Origin: Bacteroidaceae bacterium
GTDB taxonomy: Bacteria > Bacteroidota > Bacteroidia > Bacteroidales > Bacteroidaceae
Assembly: GCA_017524545.1 (NCBI GenBank)
Contig: JAFXVN010000051.1
Coordinates: 1 to 39,154, forward strand
Direction of reading: 5' to 3'
DNA: 39,154 nt
The notes under the pieces were generated by a model that saw only the letters and a list, made by a program, of their open reading frames with translations, was not told the origin of the DNA and did no database searches. A program made the translations under genes and the position numbers. Position 1 is the first letter of the stretch, and every line of letters begins with the position of its first letter. Of the stretch, positions 6,741-14,196 are shown piece by piece.

Positions 6741-8510
6741 ATGAAAGAATTCCTCAAGTACACGATGGCCACGGTGGTAGGTATCATCCTGGCCAGCATC
6801 ATTGTTACAGTTATCAGCATTATTTCCTTGGCCGGCATGGTTGCCACCGAGGGAGCCTCTTCCTCGATACCCAAAAACAGCGTCCTGCGCATCAAGCTGC
6901 AGGGCGAGATTGTGGAGCGTGCAGGCGAGGGCAGCCCGATGGACATCCTCAACCAGGACGAGGATGCCACAATCGGCCTTGACCAGGCACTCGACGCTCT
7001 GAAGAAGGCAGCAAAGAGCGACAAGGTGAAGGGCATCTATCTGGAAGCCGGTTCTCTGGCCGCCTATCCCGCCGACCTGCAGGAGCTGCGCCGCGCTTTG
7101 CTCGACTTCAAGGAGAGTGGCAAATGGATTGTGGCTTACGGCGACGACTACACACGCGGCGCCTACTATCTTTGCTCCGTTGCCGACGAAGTTTTTCTCA
7201 ACCCGAGCGGCATGATTGACTGGAATGGCATGAGCAGCCAGCCCATCTTCTACACCGGTCTGTTGAAGAAGGTCGGCGTGAAGATGCAGGTCTTCAAGGT
7301 GGGCACCTACAAGAGCGCCGTAGAGCCTTTCATCAATACCGAGATGAGCGATGCCAACCGCGAACAGGTGCAGAGCTACCTCGGCAGCATCTGGAACGGT
7401 ATGCTCCGCGACGTGGCAAAGAGCCGCAAGCTGAAGGTCGAGGCCCTCAACGCAATGGCAGACAGCACTCTGCTCCTTAGCGATGCCGATGTCTTCGTGG
7501 AGAAGAAACTGGCCGACAAACTCTGCTACATGAGCGACGTGAAGGAGGCGCTGAGAGAGCGTTTGGAGCTGGACGAGGACGACGACATCAACTTCACGAC
7601 ACTTGCCGACGTGGCTTCCAGCGACGACCTCGGGAAAAAGGTTGACGATGAGATTGCCGTCTATTATGCCTACGGCGAAATCAACGATGCTCGCGCCAAA
7701 GGCTTTAACCAAGAGCATAGCATCACCACGAAAGAGACATTGACCGACCTGCAGAAGCTCCGCAAGGACGACGATGTGAAAGCCGTCGTCATCCGCGTCA
7801 ACAGCCCTGGCGGTTCTGCCTACGCCAGCGAACAAATCTGGCATGAGATACAGCTGCTGCGTGCCGAGAAGCCCGTTGTCATCAGCATGGGCGCTATGGC
7901 AGCAAGCGGCGGCTACTACATCAGCTGCGGTGCCAACGAGATTTTTGCAGAACCTATGACCTTGACCGGCAGCATCGGCATCTTCGGCATGATACCCGAT
8001 GCCAGCGAACTGCTCACAGAGAAGCTCGGCCTCTCCTTCGACGTGGTCAAGACCAACGCCATGAGCGACTTCGGCGCAATGGGGCGTCCCTTCAATGCGA
8101 ACGAGTCTGCCAAGTTGCAGAGCTACATCAATCGCGGCTATGAACTCTTCACTGGTCGTGTTGCTGGCGGTCGCGGCATGGCACAGGACAGCGTGAAGGC
8201 CATTGCAGAAGGTCGCGTGTGGACTGGCGAGCAGGCACAGAAGATTGGTCTCGTGGATAAGCTTGGCAATCTGGACGATGCAGTCGAGGCCGCTGCCAAG
8301 CTCGCAGAGATTGAGGACTACACCGTTGGCCGCTATCCAAGCCCCACACCGTGGTACATGACCTTGCTCGACAAGGAAAGCGGCGACTACATGGAAGGCC
8401 AAATGCGTGCCGCCCTGGGCGAGTACTATCCCGCCTTCTCCCTCCTCAAGCGCGTTGGCCAGATGAACCCCGTCCAGGCACGTATGCCGTTCGACCCGAA
8501 CATCAAGTAA
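6741..8510 (+). CDS. sppA: Signal peptide peptidase SppA, long (67K) type
   Basis: A membrane-anchored serine protease that degrades cleaved signal peptides. It has 589 aa, the double-domain length. One N-terminal transmembrane segment spans about residues 8-34. The catalytic dyad is visible: Lys191 in GTYKSAVEPF in the first domain and Ser389 in MGAMAASGGYYIS in the second. RVNSPGGSAYASE (352-364) is the conserved S49 block. It heads the sppA-lpxK-punA-thiL order, which to my knowledge is shared with other Bacteroidales, and has its own promoter at 6665-6696. Confidence 0.95.
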   Translation: MKEFLKYTMATVVGIILASIIVTVISIISLAGMVATEGASSSIPKNSVLRIKLQGEIVERAGEGSPMDILNQDEDATIGLDQALDALKKAAKSDKVKGIYLEAGSLAAYPADLQELRRALLDFKESGKWIVAYGDDYTRGAYYLCSVADEVFLNPSGMIDWNGMSSQPIFYTGLLKKVGVKMQVFKVGTYKSAVEPFINTEMSDANREQVQSYLGSIWNGMLRDVAKSRKLKVEALNAMADSTLLLSDADVFVEKKLADKLCYMSDVKEALRERLELDEDDDINFTTLADVASSDDLGKKVDDEIAVYYAYGEINDARAKGFNQEHSITTKETLTDLQKLRKDDDVKAVVIRVNSPGGSAYASEQIWHEIQLLRAEKPVVISMGAMAASGGYYISCGANEIFAEPMTLTGSIGIFGMIPDASELLTEKLGLSFDVVKTNAMSDFGAMGRPFNANESAKLQSYINRGYELFTGRVAGGRGMAQDSVKAIAEGRVWTGEQAQKIGLVDKLGNLDDAVEAAAKLAEIEDYTVGRYPSPTPWYMTLLDKESGDYMEGQMRAALGEYYPAFSLLKRVGQMNPVQARMPFDPNIK

Positions 8511-8515
8511 ACAGG

Positions 8516-8547
8516 AATTCACAATTCACAATTCATAATTCATAATT
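8516..8547. repeat. Heptamer array (AATTCAT/AATTCAC), left arm
   Basis: Four 7-bp units directly after the sppA stop. The inverted copy follows at 8578-8607 after a 30-nt spacer that contains AGGCTACGCCAA. Confidence 0.85.
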
Positions 8548-8577
8548 AGGCTACGCCAAGAGACAGAGCGCAAGGAA

Positions 8578-8607
8578 CTATGAATTATGAATTAACAATT
8601 ATGAATT
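8578..8607. repeat. Heptamer array (ATGAATT), right arm
   Basis: Three ATGAATT units facing the array at 8516-8547. They place ATG codons that are out of frame with lpxK just before its start. Confidence 0.85.
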
Positions 8608-9727
8608 GAAGAAAGTGGAAGGTGACTTGACACAGATACGCCGCTGGCTGATGCCATTGAGCTGGCTCTATGGAGTTGGTGTGGACATCAGGAATGCCCT
8701 ATTCGACATAGGGCTGCTGCACACTGTGTCGTACGACATCCCCATCATCAACGTAGGCAACATCACCGTAGGCGGCACCGGCAAGACACCGCATGTGGAG
8801 TACCTCATCCGCCTCCTATCAGGACGCTACCGCGTGGCAGTACTCAGCCGTGGCTACAAGCGCAAGACAAAAGGCTATCTTCTCTCCTCCGTCTCTTCCA
8901 CAATGGAGGAGATAGGCGACGAGCCGTGGCAGATAAAGCAGAAGTTCCCCGATGTCTATGTGGCTGTGGATGCCAACCGCAGGCGTGGCATAGAACGTCT
9001 CATAAAGGACGAGGCGACGAGGGACGTGGATGTCATTCTCCTGGACGATGCCTACCAGCACCGCTACGTCAAAGCCGGACACAATATCCTGCTTGTGGAT
9101 TACCACCGCATCATTTCCGACGACTGCCTGTTGCCCGCCGGACGGCTCCGCGAACGCGCCTCCTCTATCCGCCGTGCCACGACGGTCGTCGTCACGAAGT
9201 GTCCGCAGCACATCACAGCGATGGGCTTCCGCGTCATCCTGTCGGCACTGCACATCAAACCCTACCAGCAAATCTTCTTCAGCACCTTCGCCTATGGCAC
9301 GATGCGACAGCTTTGGGGCGATGCCACACTGAAGCCAGACACACTGCGCAAGGACAACATGCACGTCCTATTGCTTACGGGCATCGGCAACCCCAGGCAG
9401 ATGGAGCAGGATGTGCGACGCTTCGCACAACTCATCACCCCCCTCACCTTCCCCGACCACCATTATTTTACAAAGCGCGATGCAGACACCATACAGCAGG
9501 CTCTGCTTGCCCTGCCCAAACCCCACATCATCATCACCACCGAGAAGGACGCAGCGCGGCTGCTGCATCTGAAGGGACTCGACGAAGAGGTACGGCAGAA
9601 CACTTACGTCCTGCCCATTGAGGTCAGCATCATGCGAGACGAAAAGAACAAATTCGATAAAACGATTATAGACTATGTACAAGAAAATACAAGCAACCGC
9701 AGCGTGGCTTCGCGAAAGAATGCCTAA
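8606..9727 (+). CDS. lpxK: Tetraacyldisaccharide 4'-kinase
   Basis: LpxK phosphorylates the 4' position of the lipid A disaccharide precursor at the inner membrane. The Walker A motif GNITVGGTGKTP lies at 51-62 and the N-terminal hydrophobic segment RRWLMPLSWLYG is family typical. No ATG fits the expected start. Candidates are TTG at 8606 and GTG at 8615; the GTG gives an N-terminus EGDLTQIRRW that resembles related Bacteroidales proteins, so 8615 is slightly preferred. The first in-frame ATG (codon 16) would remove part of the membrane segment. The 3' end overlaps punA by 53 nt in another frame. Confidence 0.93.
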   Translation: MKKVEGDLTQIRRWLMPLSWLYGVGVDIRNALFDIGLLHTVSYDIPIINVGNITVGGTGKTPHVEYLIRLLSGRYRVAVLSRGYKRKTKGYLLSSVSSTMEEIGDEPWQIKQKFPDVYVAVDANRRRGIERLIKDEATRDVDVILLDDAYQHRYVKAGHNILLVDYHRIISDDCLLPAGRLRERASSIRRATTVVVTKCPQHITAMGFRVILSALHIKPYQQIFFSTFAYGTMRQLWGDATLKPDTLRKDNMHVLLLTGIGNPRQMEQDVRRFAQLITPLTFPDHHYFTKRDADTIQQALLALPKPHIIITTEKDAARLLHLKGLDEEVRQNTYVLPIEVSIMRDEKNKFDKTIIDYVQENTSNRSVASRKNA

Positions 9728-10481
9728 CGCACCCGAGACAGCCATCGTGCTTGGCTCTGGTCTCGGACAACTGGCCCAACGCATCGAAAGGCTCGTGTCC
9801 ATCCCCTACAGCGACATCCCCAACTTCCCCGTTTCCACCGTCGAGGGACATTCCGGCGAGCTCATCTTCGGACGTCTCGGCGGCAAGGACGTGATGGCAA
9901 TGGAGGGACGCTTCCACTACTACGAAGGATACACGATGCAGCAGGTGACGTTTCCTGTGCGCATCATGTACGAACTGGGCATCAAGACAATGTTCGTCAG
10001 CAATGCAGCCGGCGGCACCAATCCGAACTTCCAGATTGGCGACCTGATGATTATCACCGACCACATCAACTTTATGCCCGAGAACCCGCTGCACGGACCA
10101 AATGTTCCTCCCGGCCCGCGCTTCCCGGACATGAGCGAGGCATACAGCAAAGAACTCATCGCCAAGGCCGACGCCATTGCCGCCAAACACGGCATCAAGG
10201 TGCAGCATGGCGTTTATCTCGCCACACAAGGCCCCACCTATGAAACCCCGGCCGAATACCGTATGTTTGCACGCTGGGGAGCTGATGCCATCGGCATGAG
10301 CACCGTGCCAGAAGTCATCCTTGCCCACCAGTGCGGCATCAAGTGCTTCGGCATCAGCATCATCACCGACCTGGGCGGTCTGGAAGTACCCATGACGATA
10401 ACACACGAGGAAGTGCTGCGAGCCGCAGAAGCTGTCCAGCCCCTTATGGCAACGATTATGGAGGAGTTGGTAAAGAGTTAA
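9675..10481 (+). CDS. punA: Purine nucleoside phosphorylase
   Basis: A 268-aa cytosolic enzyme that splits purine ribonucleosides and deoxyribonucleosides with phosphate, in purine salvage. It is of the trimeric PNP type: LGSGLG at 26-31, HSGE in the phosphate-binding loop, FHYYEGY, SNAAGG, and ATQGPTYETPAE near 193-204 for nucleoside binding. The start MYKKIQATAAWLRERMP lies inside the 3' end of lpxK (53-nt overlap), which suggests translational coupling. It is followed by an inverted pair of AAGAGTT arrays before thiL. Confidence 0.95.
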   Translation: MYKKIQATAAWLRERMPNAPETAIVLGSGLGQLAQRIERLVSIPYSDIPNFPVSTVEGHSGELIFGRLGGKDVMAMEGRFHYYEGYTMQQVTFPVRIMYELGIKTMFVSNAAGGTNPNFQIGDLMIITDHINFMPENPLHGPNVPPGPRFPDMSEAYSKELIAKADAIAAKHGIKVQHGVYLATQGPTYETPAEYRMFARWGADAIGMSTVPEVILAHQCGIKCFGISIITDLGGLEVPMTITHEEVLRAAEAVQPLMATIMEELVKS

Positions 10482-10504
10482 GAGTTAAGAATTAAGAGTT
10501 AAGA
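10474..10504. repeat. Heptamer array (AGAGTTA), left arm
   Basis: Four units of AAGAGTT/AAGAATT overlap the end of punA and face the TTAACTC arrays at 10551-10612, allowing a long hairpin between punA and thiL. Confidence 0.85.
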
Positions 10505-10550
10505 AAAATGTATGGGAAGTCTGATGGCATATGCATAGATAAAGTGTCTT

Positions 10551-10612
10551 TCTTAACTCTTAACTCTTAACTCTTAACTTTCATTCTTTCTTAACTCTTA
10601 ATTCTTAACTTT
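10551..10612. repeat. Heptamer arrays (TTAACTC), right arm
   Basis: Two blocks (10551-10579 and 10588-10612) of CTTAACT units, inverted relative to 10474-10504. The block ends about 10 nt before the thiL ATG. Confidence 0.85.
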
Positions 10613-10621
10613 CAAACTGCA

Positions 10622-11683
10622 ATGGAAATAAGTGAGCTTGGCGAGTTCGGCCTCATTGAGCGTCTCGCAAAAGATATAACAATAAAGAATGCCTCCACCA
10701 TCAAGGGCATTGGCGACGATTGTGCTGTCCTGGCTCCCCAGGAGGGGATGCGCACTGTTATCACCACCGACCTCCTCATGGAGGGCATCCACTTCGACCT
10801 CACCTACGTCCCTTTGCGGCATCTTGGCTACAAGGCAGCGATGGTGAACCTCAGCGATGTGTTTGCCATGAATGGGAAACCGCTGCAACTGACCGTCAGC
10901 CTCGCCATCAGCAGCAAGTTCAAGGTGGAGGACATCGAGGAGCTGTATGCCGGTATGCGTCTGGCTTGCGAGAAGTGGGGCGTTGACATTGTGGGCGGCG
11001 ACACAACCGCCAGCCTCACCGGGCTTGCCATCAGCATCACAGCCATAGGTGAGGCACGTCCGGAGGACATCGTCCTGCGCAGCGGTGCGAAGCCGACCGA
11101 CCTCATTTGCGTCAGCGGAAACCTCGGCGCAGCCTATATGGGCCTGCAACTGTTAGAGCGCGAAAAGGTCATCTACAACGAACAGGTTGAGCAGGCTCGC
11201 AAGAGCGGCAGCAAGGAACAGATGGAGATGGTGCGCGACGCACAGCCAGATTTCTCTGGCAGAGAGTATATCCTTGAAAGACAGCTCAAACCCGAGGCAC
11301 GAGGGGACATCATTGCGGCACTGCATCAGGCTGGCATCCACCCGACAAGCATGATAGACATCAGCGACGGACTGAGCAGCGAAATCATGCACATCTGCAA
11401 GCAGAGCCAGACGGGGTGCCGCATCTACGAGGAGCGTCTGCCCCTCGACTACCAGACTGCTGCGATGGCCGAGGAGCTGAACCTAAATGTCAGCACTTGT
11501 GCCCTGAACGGCGGCGAGGACTACGAACTCCTCTTCACTGTTCCTCTGGCCATGAACGATACCGTTTCGGCGCTTGAAGACATCCACGTCATCGGCTACA
11601 TCACCGAGCCGGACAAGGGCTGCGCCCTTATCACCCGCGACGGTGGCGAACACACACTCAAGGCCCAAGGCTGGAAGCTTTAG
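10622..11683 (+). CDS. thiL: Thiamine-monophosphate kinase
   Basis: ThiL phosphorylates thiamine monophosphate to the active cofactor thiamine diphosphate using ATP. The 353-aa length fits. KGIGDDCAVL (28-37), TTDLLMEGIHF (about 48-58), VNLSDVFAM and GGDTTAS are the metal- and ATP-binding signatures of the PurM/ThiL fold, and GGEDYELLF near 299 is the C-terminal signature. It is the last gene of the sppA-lpxK-punA-thiL run. The intervening inverted arrays may weaken read-through, which is not shown by sequence alone. Confidence 0.95.
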   Translation: MEISELGEFGLIERLAKDITIKNASTIKGIGDDCAVLAPQEGMRTVITTDLLMEGIHFDLTYVPLRHLGYKAAMVNLSDVFAMNGKPLQLTVSLAISSKFKVEDIEELYAGMRLACEKWGVDIVGGDTTASLTGLAISITAIGEARPEDIVLRSGAKPTDLICVSGNLGAAYMGLQLLEREKVIYNEQVEQARKSGSKEQMEMVRDAQPDFSGREYILERQLKPEARGDIIAALHQAGIHPTSMIDISDGLSSEIMHICKQSQTGCRIYEERLPLDYQTAAMAEELNLNVSTCALNGGEDYELLFTVPLAMNDTVSALEDIHVIGYITEPDKGCALITRDGGEHTLKAQGWKL

Positions 11684-11746
11684 CCCGAAGAAGCTGCCTC
11701 ATCTTAACCAGAATATCCCTTTGTTTCAGTTTTTCTCGGCCGTTTA

Positions 11747-11778
11747 TTTGTCCTTTTCCGCGAAAATTCGTACTTTTG
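11747..11778 (+). promoter_or_regulatory. Promoter of the DUF3244 gene (-33/-7)
   Basis: TTTG (11747-11750), 20 nt, then TACTTTTG (11771-11778). It lies 26 nt before the ATG at 11804 and matches the Bacteroidota consensus well. Confidence 0.75.
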
Positions 11779-11803
11779 TCGCTTGTAAGAGGAATAGGCT
11801 TTT

Positions 11804-12169
11804 ATGAGAAAGGAAACTGTGCTGCGAATCTGTCTGCTCATGCTGGCTGCCATACTATGCATGCCGGCAGACGCAGCCATGCGCAAACGTAAGATAAAGC
11901 CGCGACGCGATGCCGATTCCATGATGGTGACGGTACCCAATGCCGAAATGCCCATCAGCAGGAAAATGAGCACCTCGGCATATCCCGTGCAGATTACCGT
12001 CGTGGGGCGTGCGGTACAGGTACAGAGCGACCGAGGCCAACTCCTGCCCATCTACAACCAAAACGGCATCCTCTACCTCACAGCACGCCTCAACAAGGGT
12101 ACAAACTGGTTGGGCGGACTGCCCAGAGGACGCTACTTCATCAACAACAGGCCGATAACGATAAACTGA
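11804..12169 (+). CDS. Small exported DUF3244-type protein
   Basis: A 121-aa protein of unknown function. Residues 1-25 form a signal peptide (hydrophobic LRICLLMLAAILCMPADA). The rest resembles the DUF3244 beta-sandwich proteins common in Bacteroidales, with VQITVVGRAVQVQS in the middle and a C-terminus RYFINNRPITIN of short beta strands. A basic stretch RKRKIKPRR follows the signal peptide. It has its own promoter and is separated from the next gene by an inverted repeat region, so it is probably a single-gene unit. Confidence 0.75.
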   Translation: MRKETVLRICLLMLAAILCMPADAAMRKRKIKPRRDADSMMVTVPNAEMPISRKMSTSAYPVQITVVGRAVQVQSDRGQLLPIYNQNGILYLTARLNKGTNWLGGLPRGRYFINNRPITIN

Positions 12170-12195
12170 AAGAAAAAGAAATGGAATGGAAAAGA

Positions 12196-12263
12196 AGTTA
12201 AAAGGACTTCTCTTTAACTTCCAAGGCCGTAAGGCCGATAACTTCCCTTTAACTTCAACAAAC
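12196..12263. repeat. Degenerate inverted AAGTTAAA / TTTAACTTC repeats
   Basis: GAAGTTAAA is followed by two CTTTAACTTC units around GGCCGTAAGGCC. This is a looser version of the inverted arrays seen elsewhere and ends 9 nt before the next start codon. Confidence 0.6.
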
Positions 12264-12271
12264 ATAATTCA

Positions 12272-13078
12272 ATGGTAAACGAAATAAACATCGACAAAAT
12301 CGTCAGAGAACGTGCAGGAAAGAAAGCCAAGTTCATCCCCAAGTGGCTGACAGGCTGGCTTGCGCGTGTCATACACCAAGAGTTCATCAACGTCTATCTG
12401 CGCAGGGGCAGGATTGGCGTGGATTTCTGCAGAGGAGTCGTGGACTACGTTGGTGTCACCGTTGATGTGGTGGGCCGTGAGAACCTGCCCGACGACGGAC
12501 GGCTCTGCACCTTTGTCAGTAACCACCCCCTCGGAGCCATCGACGGCGTAACCCTCGGATGGGTCATCGGCGAGCACTATGACGGAAAGATAAAGTATCT
12601 GGTCAACGACCTCCTGATGAACCTTGAGGGGCTTGCCCCCCTGTGTGTACCTATCAACAAGATAGGAAAGCAGGCACGCTCCTTCCCGGCTCTCGTGGAG
12701 AGCACCTTCGCCAGCGACTGCCACGTCGTCATGTTCCCCGCTGGGCTTTGTAGCAGGCGACAGGATGACGGCACCATCCGCGACATGCCATGGAACAAGG
12801 CATTCATCGTGAAGAGCGTGCAGCACCAGCGCGACATCGTGCCTATCCATTTCGAGGGCAAGAACAGCGACCGCTTCTACAACGTGGCACGATGGTGCAA
12901 GCGGTTGCATCTCCCCAACTTCGCCATGGCACTCCTGCCCGACGAGATGTACCGCAGCCGTGGCAACCACTACACTGTCCGAATCGGAAAACCCATCCCC
13001 TGGCAAACCTTCGACAAGACAAAGAAGCCGGCAGAATGGGGCCGATGGGTGCAGGACAGAGTGTATGAGATTAAGTGA
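12272..13078 (+). CDS. PlsC-like O-acyltransferase, GlsA-like (glycine lipid synthesis)
   Basis: A 268-aa acyltransferase of the lysophospholipid acyltransferase superfamily. The catalytic motif is SNHPLGAIDG with His85 and Asp91, an H-x5-D spacing found in ornithine/glycine lipid acyltransferases rather than the usual H-x4-D. MFPAGLCSRR near 154 is the second acceptor-side motif. The neighbour 18 nt downstream is a GNAT/hemolysin-like N-acyltransferase. In Bacteroides such a pair (GlsA, GlsB) makes glycine lipids: the N-acyltransferase first makes N-acyl glycine, then the O-acyltransferase adds the second chain. The assignment is by motif and context, so the acceptor amino acid is inferred. 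Confidence 0.8.
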   Translation: MVNEINIDKIVRERAGKKAKFIPKWLTGWLARVIHQEFINVYLRRGRIGVDFCRGVVDYVGVTVDVVGRENLPDDGRLCTFVSNHPLGAIDGVTLGWVIGEHYDGKIKYLVNDLLMNLEGLAPLCVPINKIGKQARSFPALVESTFASDCHVVMFPAGLCSRRQDDGTIRDMPWNKAFIVKSVQHQRDIVPIHFEGKNSDRFYNVARWCKRLHLPNFAMALLPDEMYRSRGNHYTVRIGKPIPWQTFDKTKKPAEWGRWVQDRVYEIK

Positions 13079-13080
13079 AA

Positions 13081-13105
13081 ATGGTAAATGATTAAATGGT
13101 AAATG
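13081..13105. repeat. Heptamer array (ATGGTAA)
   Basis: Units ATGGTAA and ATGATTA repeat with 7-8 bp spacing between the two acyltransferase genes and supply the candidate start codons of the second. Confidence 0.75.
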
Positions 13106-14196
13106 ATATGGTGGAACCAATTGCGAACCCCGTTCCCATAGAGGTGCTGAAATCGGAACTCACACCCGACAAGAAGTTGCGCATGACCAACAAAAGCAGC
13201 AACGAAGTCTATGTCGTCACATGGCAGGACTCGCCCAACGTCGTACGCGAAATAGGTCGTCTGCGCGAGATAGCCTTCCGCGCCGCTGGAGGCGGCACAG
13301 GCAAGAGCATCGACCTCGACGAGTTCGACACCTGCGAGAACTGCTACAAGCAACTCCTCGTCTGGGACCCCGAGACGGAAGAGATTGTTGGCGGTTATCG
13401 CTACATTCTGGGTAAGGACTGGCAGATAGCACCCGACGGGCAACCTATCCTCGCCACAAGCCACATGTTCCGCTTTTCCGAGAAGTTCATGCATGACTAC
13501 GCCCCATGGACCATCGAGCTGGGCAGAAGCTTTGTCACCCTCGAATACCAAAGCACCCTGCGCGGCAGGAAGGGCATCTTCGCCCTCGACAACCTTTGGG
13601 ACGGACTCGGTGCCATTGTCGTCATAGAGCCAACGGTGCGCTTCCTCTTCGGCAAATTCACCATGTACCCCAGCTACGACCGCATGGCACGCGACATGAT
13701 TCTCTACTTCCTGAACAAGCATTTCCCAGACCCCGACAACCTCATCTACCCCATGAAGCCGCTCCAGCTCTGGCACGACGCGGAGCAATTCAAAAAGCTC
13801 TTCACAGAGGATGACTTCAAGGCCGACTACCGCATCCTCAACCGCGAGGTGCGTGCCTTGGGCTATAACATCCCGCCTCTGGTCAATGCCTACATGGGAC
13901 TGAGCCCCACCATGAAGCTCTTCGGCACAGCCATCAACGACGGCTTCGGCGACGTAGAGGAGACGGGCATCCTCATTGCTGTAGATGAGATTCTCCAGGA
14001 GAAACGTATGCGCCACATCGACACTTTTGCCGCCGAACATCCCGAACTGGTGCAGATAACAAGCGGAGCCAACCGCATCTTCTATAAGCCAACAGCCTCA
14101 GCCTCCCCCAACCCCTCCAAAGGAGGGGGGAAAGGCGAAAAGGCAGCAGGACGATTCACCCCTCCTTTGGAGGGGACGGGGGAGGCTGTATCATGA
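13096..14196 (+). CDS. GNAT-type N-acyltransferase, GlsB-like (hemolysin family)
   Basis: A 366-aa acyl carrier protein-dependent N-acyltransferase-like protein. VREIGRLREIAFRAAGGGTGKSIDLDEFD (about 50-80) and ELGRSFV (about 141-147) are typical of the OlsB/GlsB/hemolysin group in which the acyl chain is moved to an amino acid. It follows the O-acyltransferase by 18 nt and overlaps dgt by 4 nt (ATGA). The start could be ATG 13096 or 13108; the first lies in the ATGGTAA repeat. The last ~33 residues (TASASPNPSKGGG...TGEAVS) are encoded by a long inverted repeat and look like an acquired tail beyond the family's normal end at about RIFYKP. Confidence 0.8.
   Translation: MVNDMVEPIANPVPIEVLKSELTPDKKLRMTNKSSNEVYVVTWQDSPNVVREIGRLREIAFRAAGGGTGKSIDLDEFDTCENCYKQLLVWDPETEEIVGGYRYILGKDWQIAPDGQPILATSHMFRFSEKFMHDYAPWTIELGRSFVTLEYQSTLRGRKGIFALDNLWDGLGAIVVIEPTVRFLFGKFTMYPSYDRMARDMILYFLNKHFPDPDNLIYPMKPLQLWHDAEQFKKLFTEDDFKADYRILNREVRALGYNIPPLVNAYMGLSPTMKLFGTAINDGFGDVEETGILIAVDEILQEKRMRHIDTFAAEHPELVQITSGANRIFYKPTASASPNPSKGGGKGEKAAGRFTPPLEGTGEAVS
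14099..14188. repeat. REP-like inverted repeat inside the GlsB-like 3' end
   Basis: Two ~30-bp arms (14099-14128 and 14159-14188) are inverted copies with about two mismatches around a 30-nt spacer. Each arm contains a CCCTCC...GGAGGG self-palindrome. A related sequence (CCCCCAACCCCTC) occurs at 16028-16041. Confidence 0.85.

Noticed and set aside
6546-8522. A 658-aa minus-strand frame opposite sppA
   Set aside because: Antisense shadow of sppA, whose catalytic Lys and Ser are in place.
10474-10612. CRISPR array
   Set aside because: Repeat units are only 7 bp with no spacers between them, and no cas genes are present.
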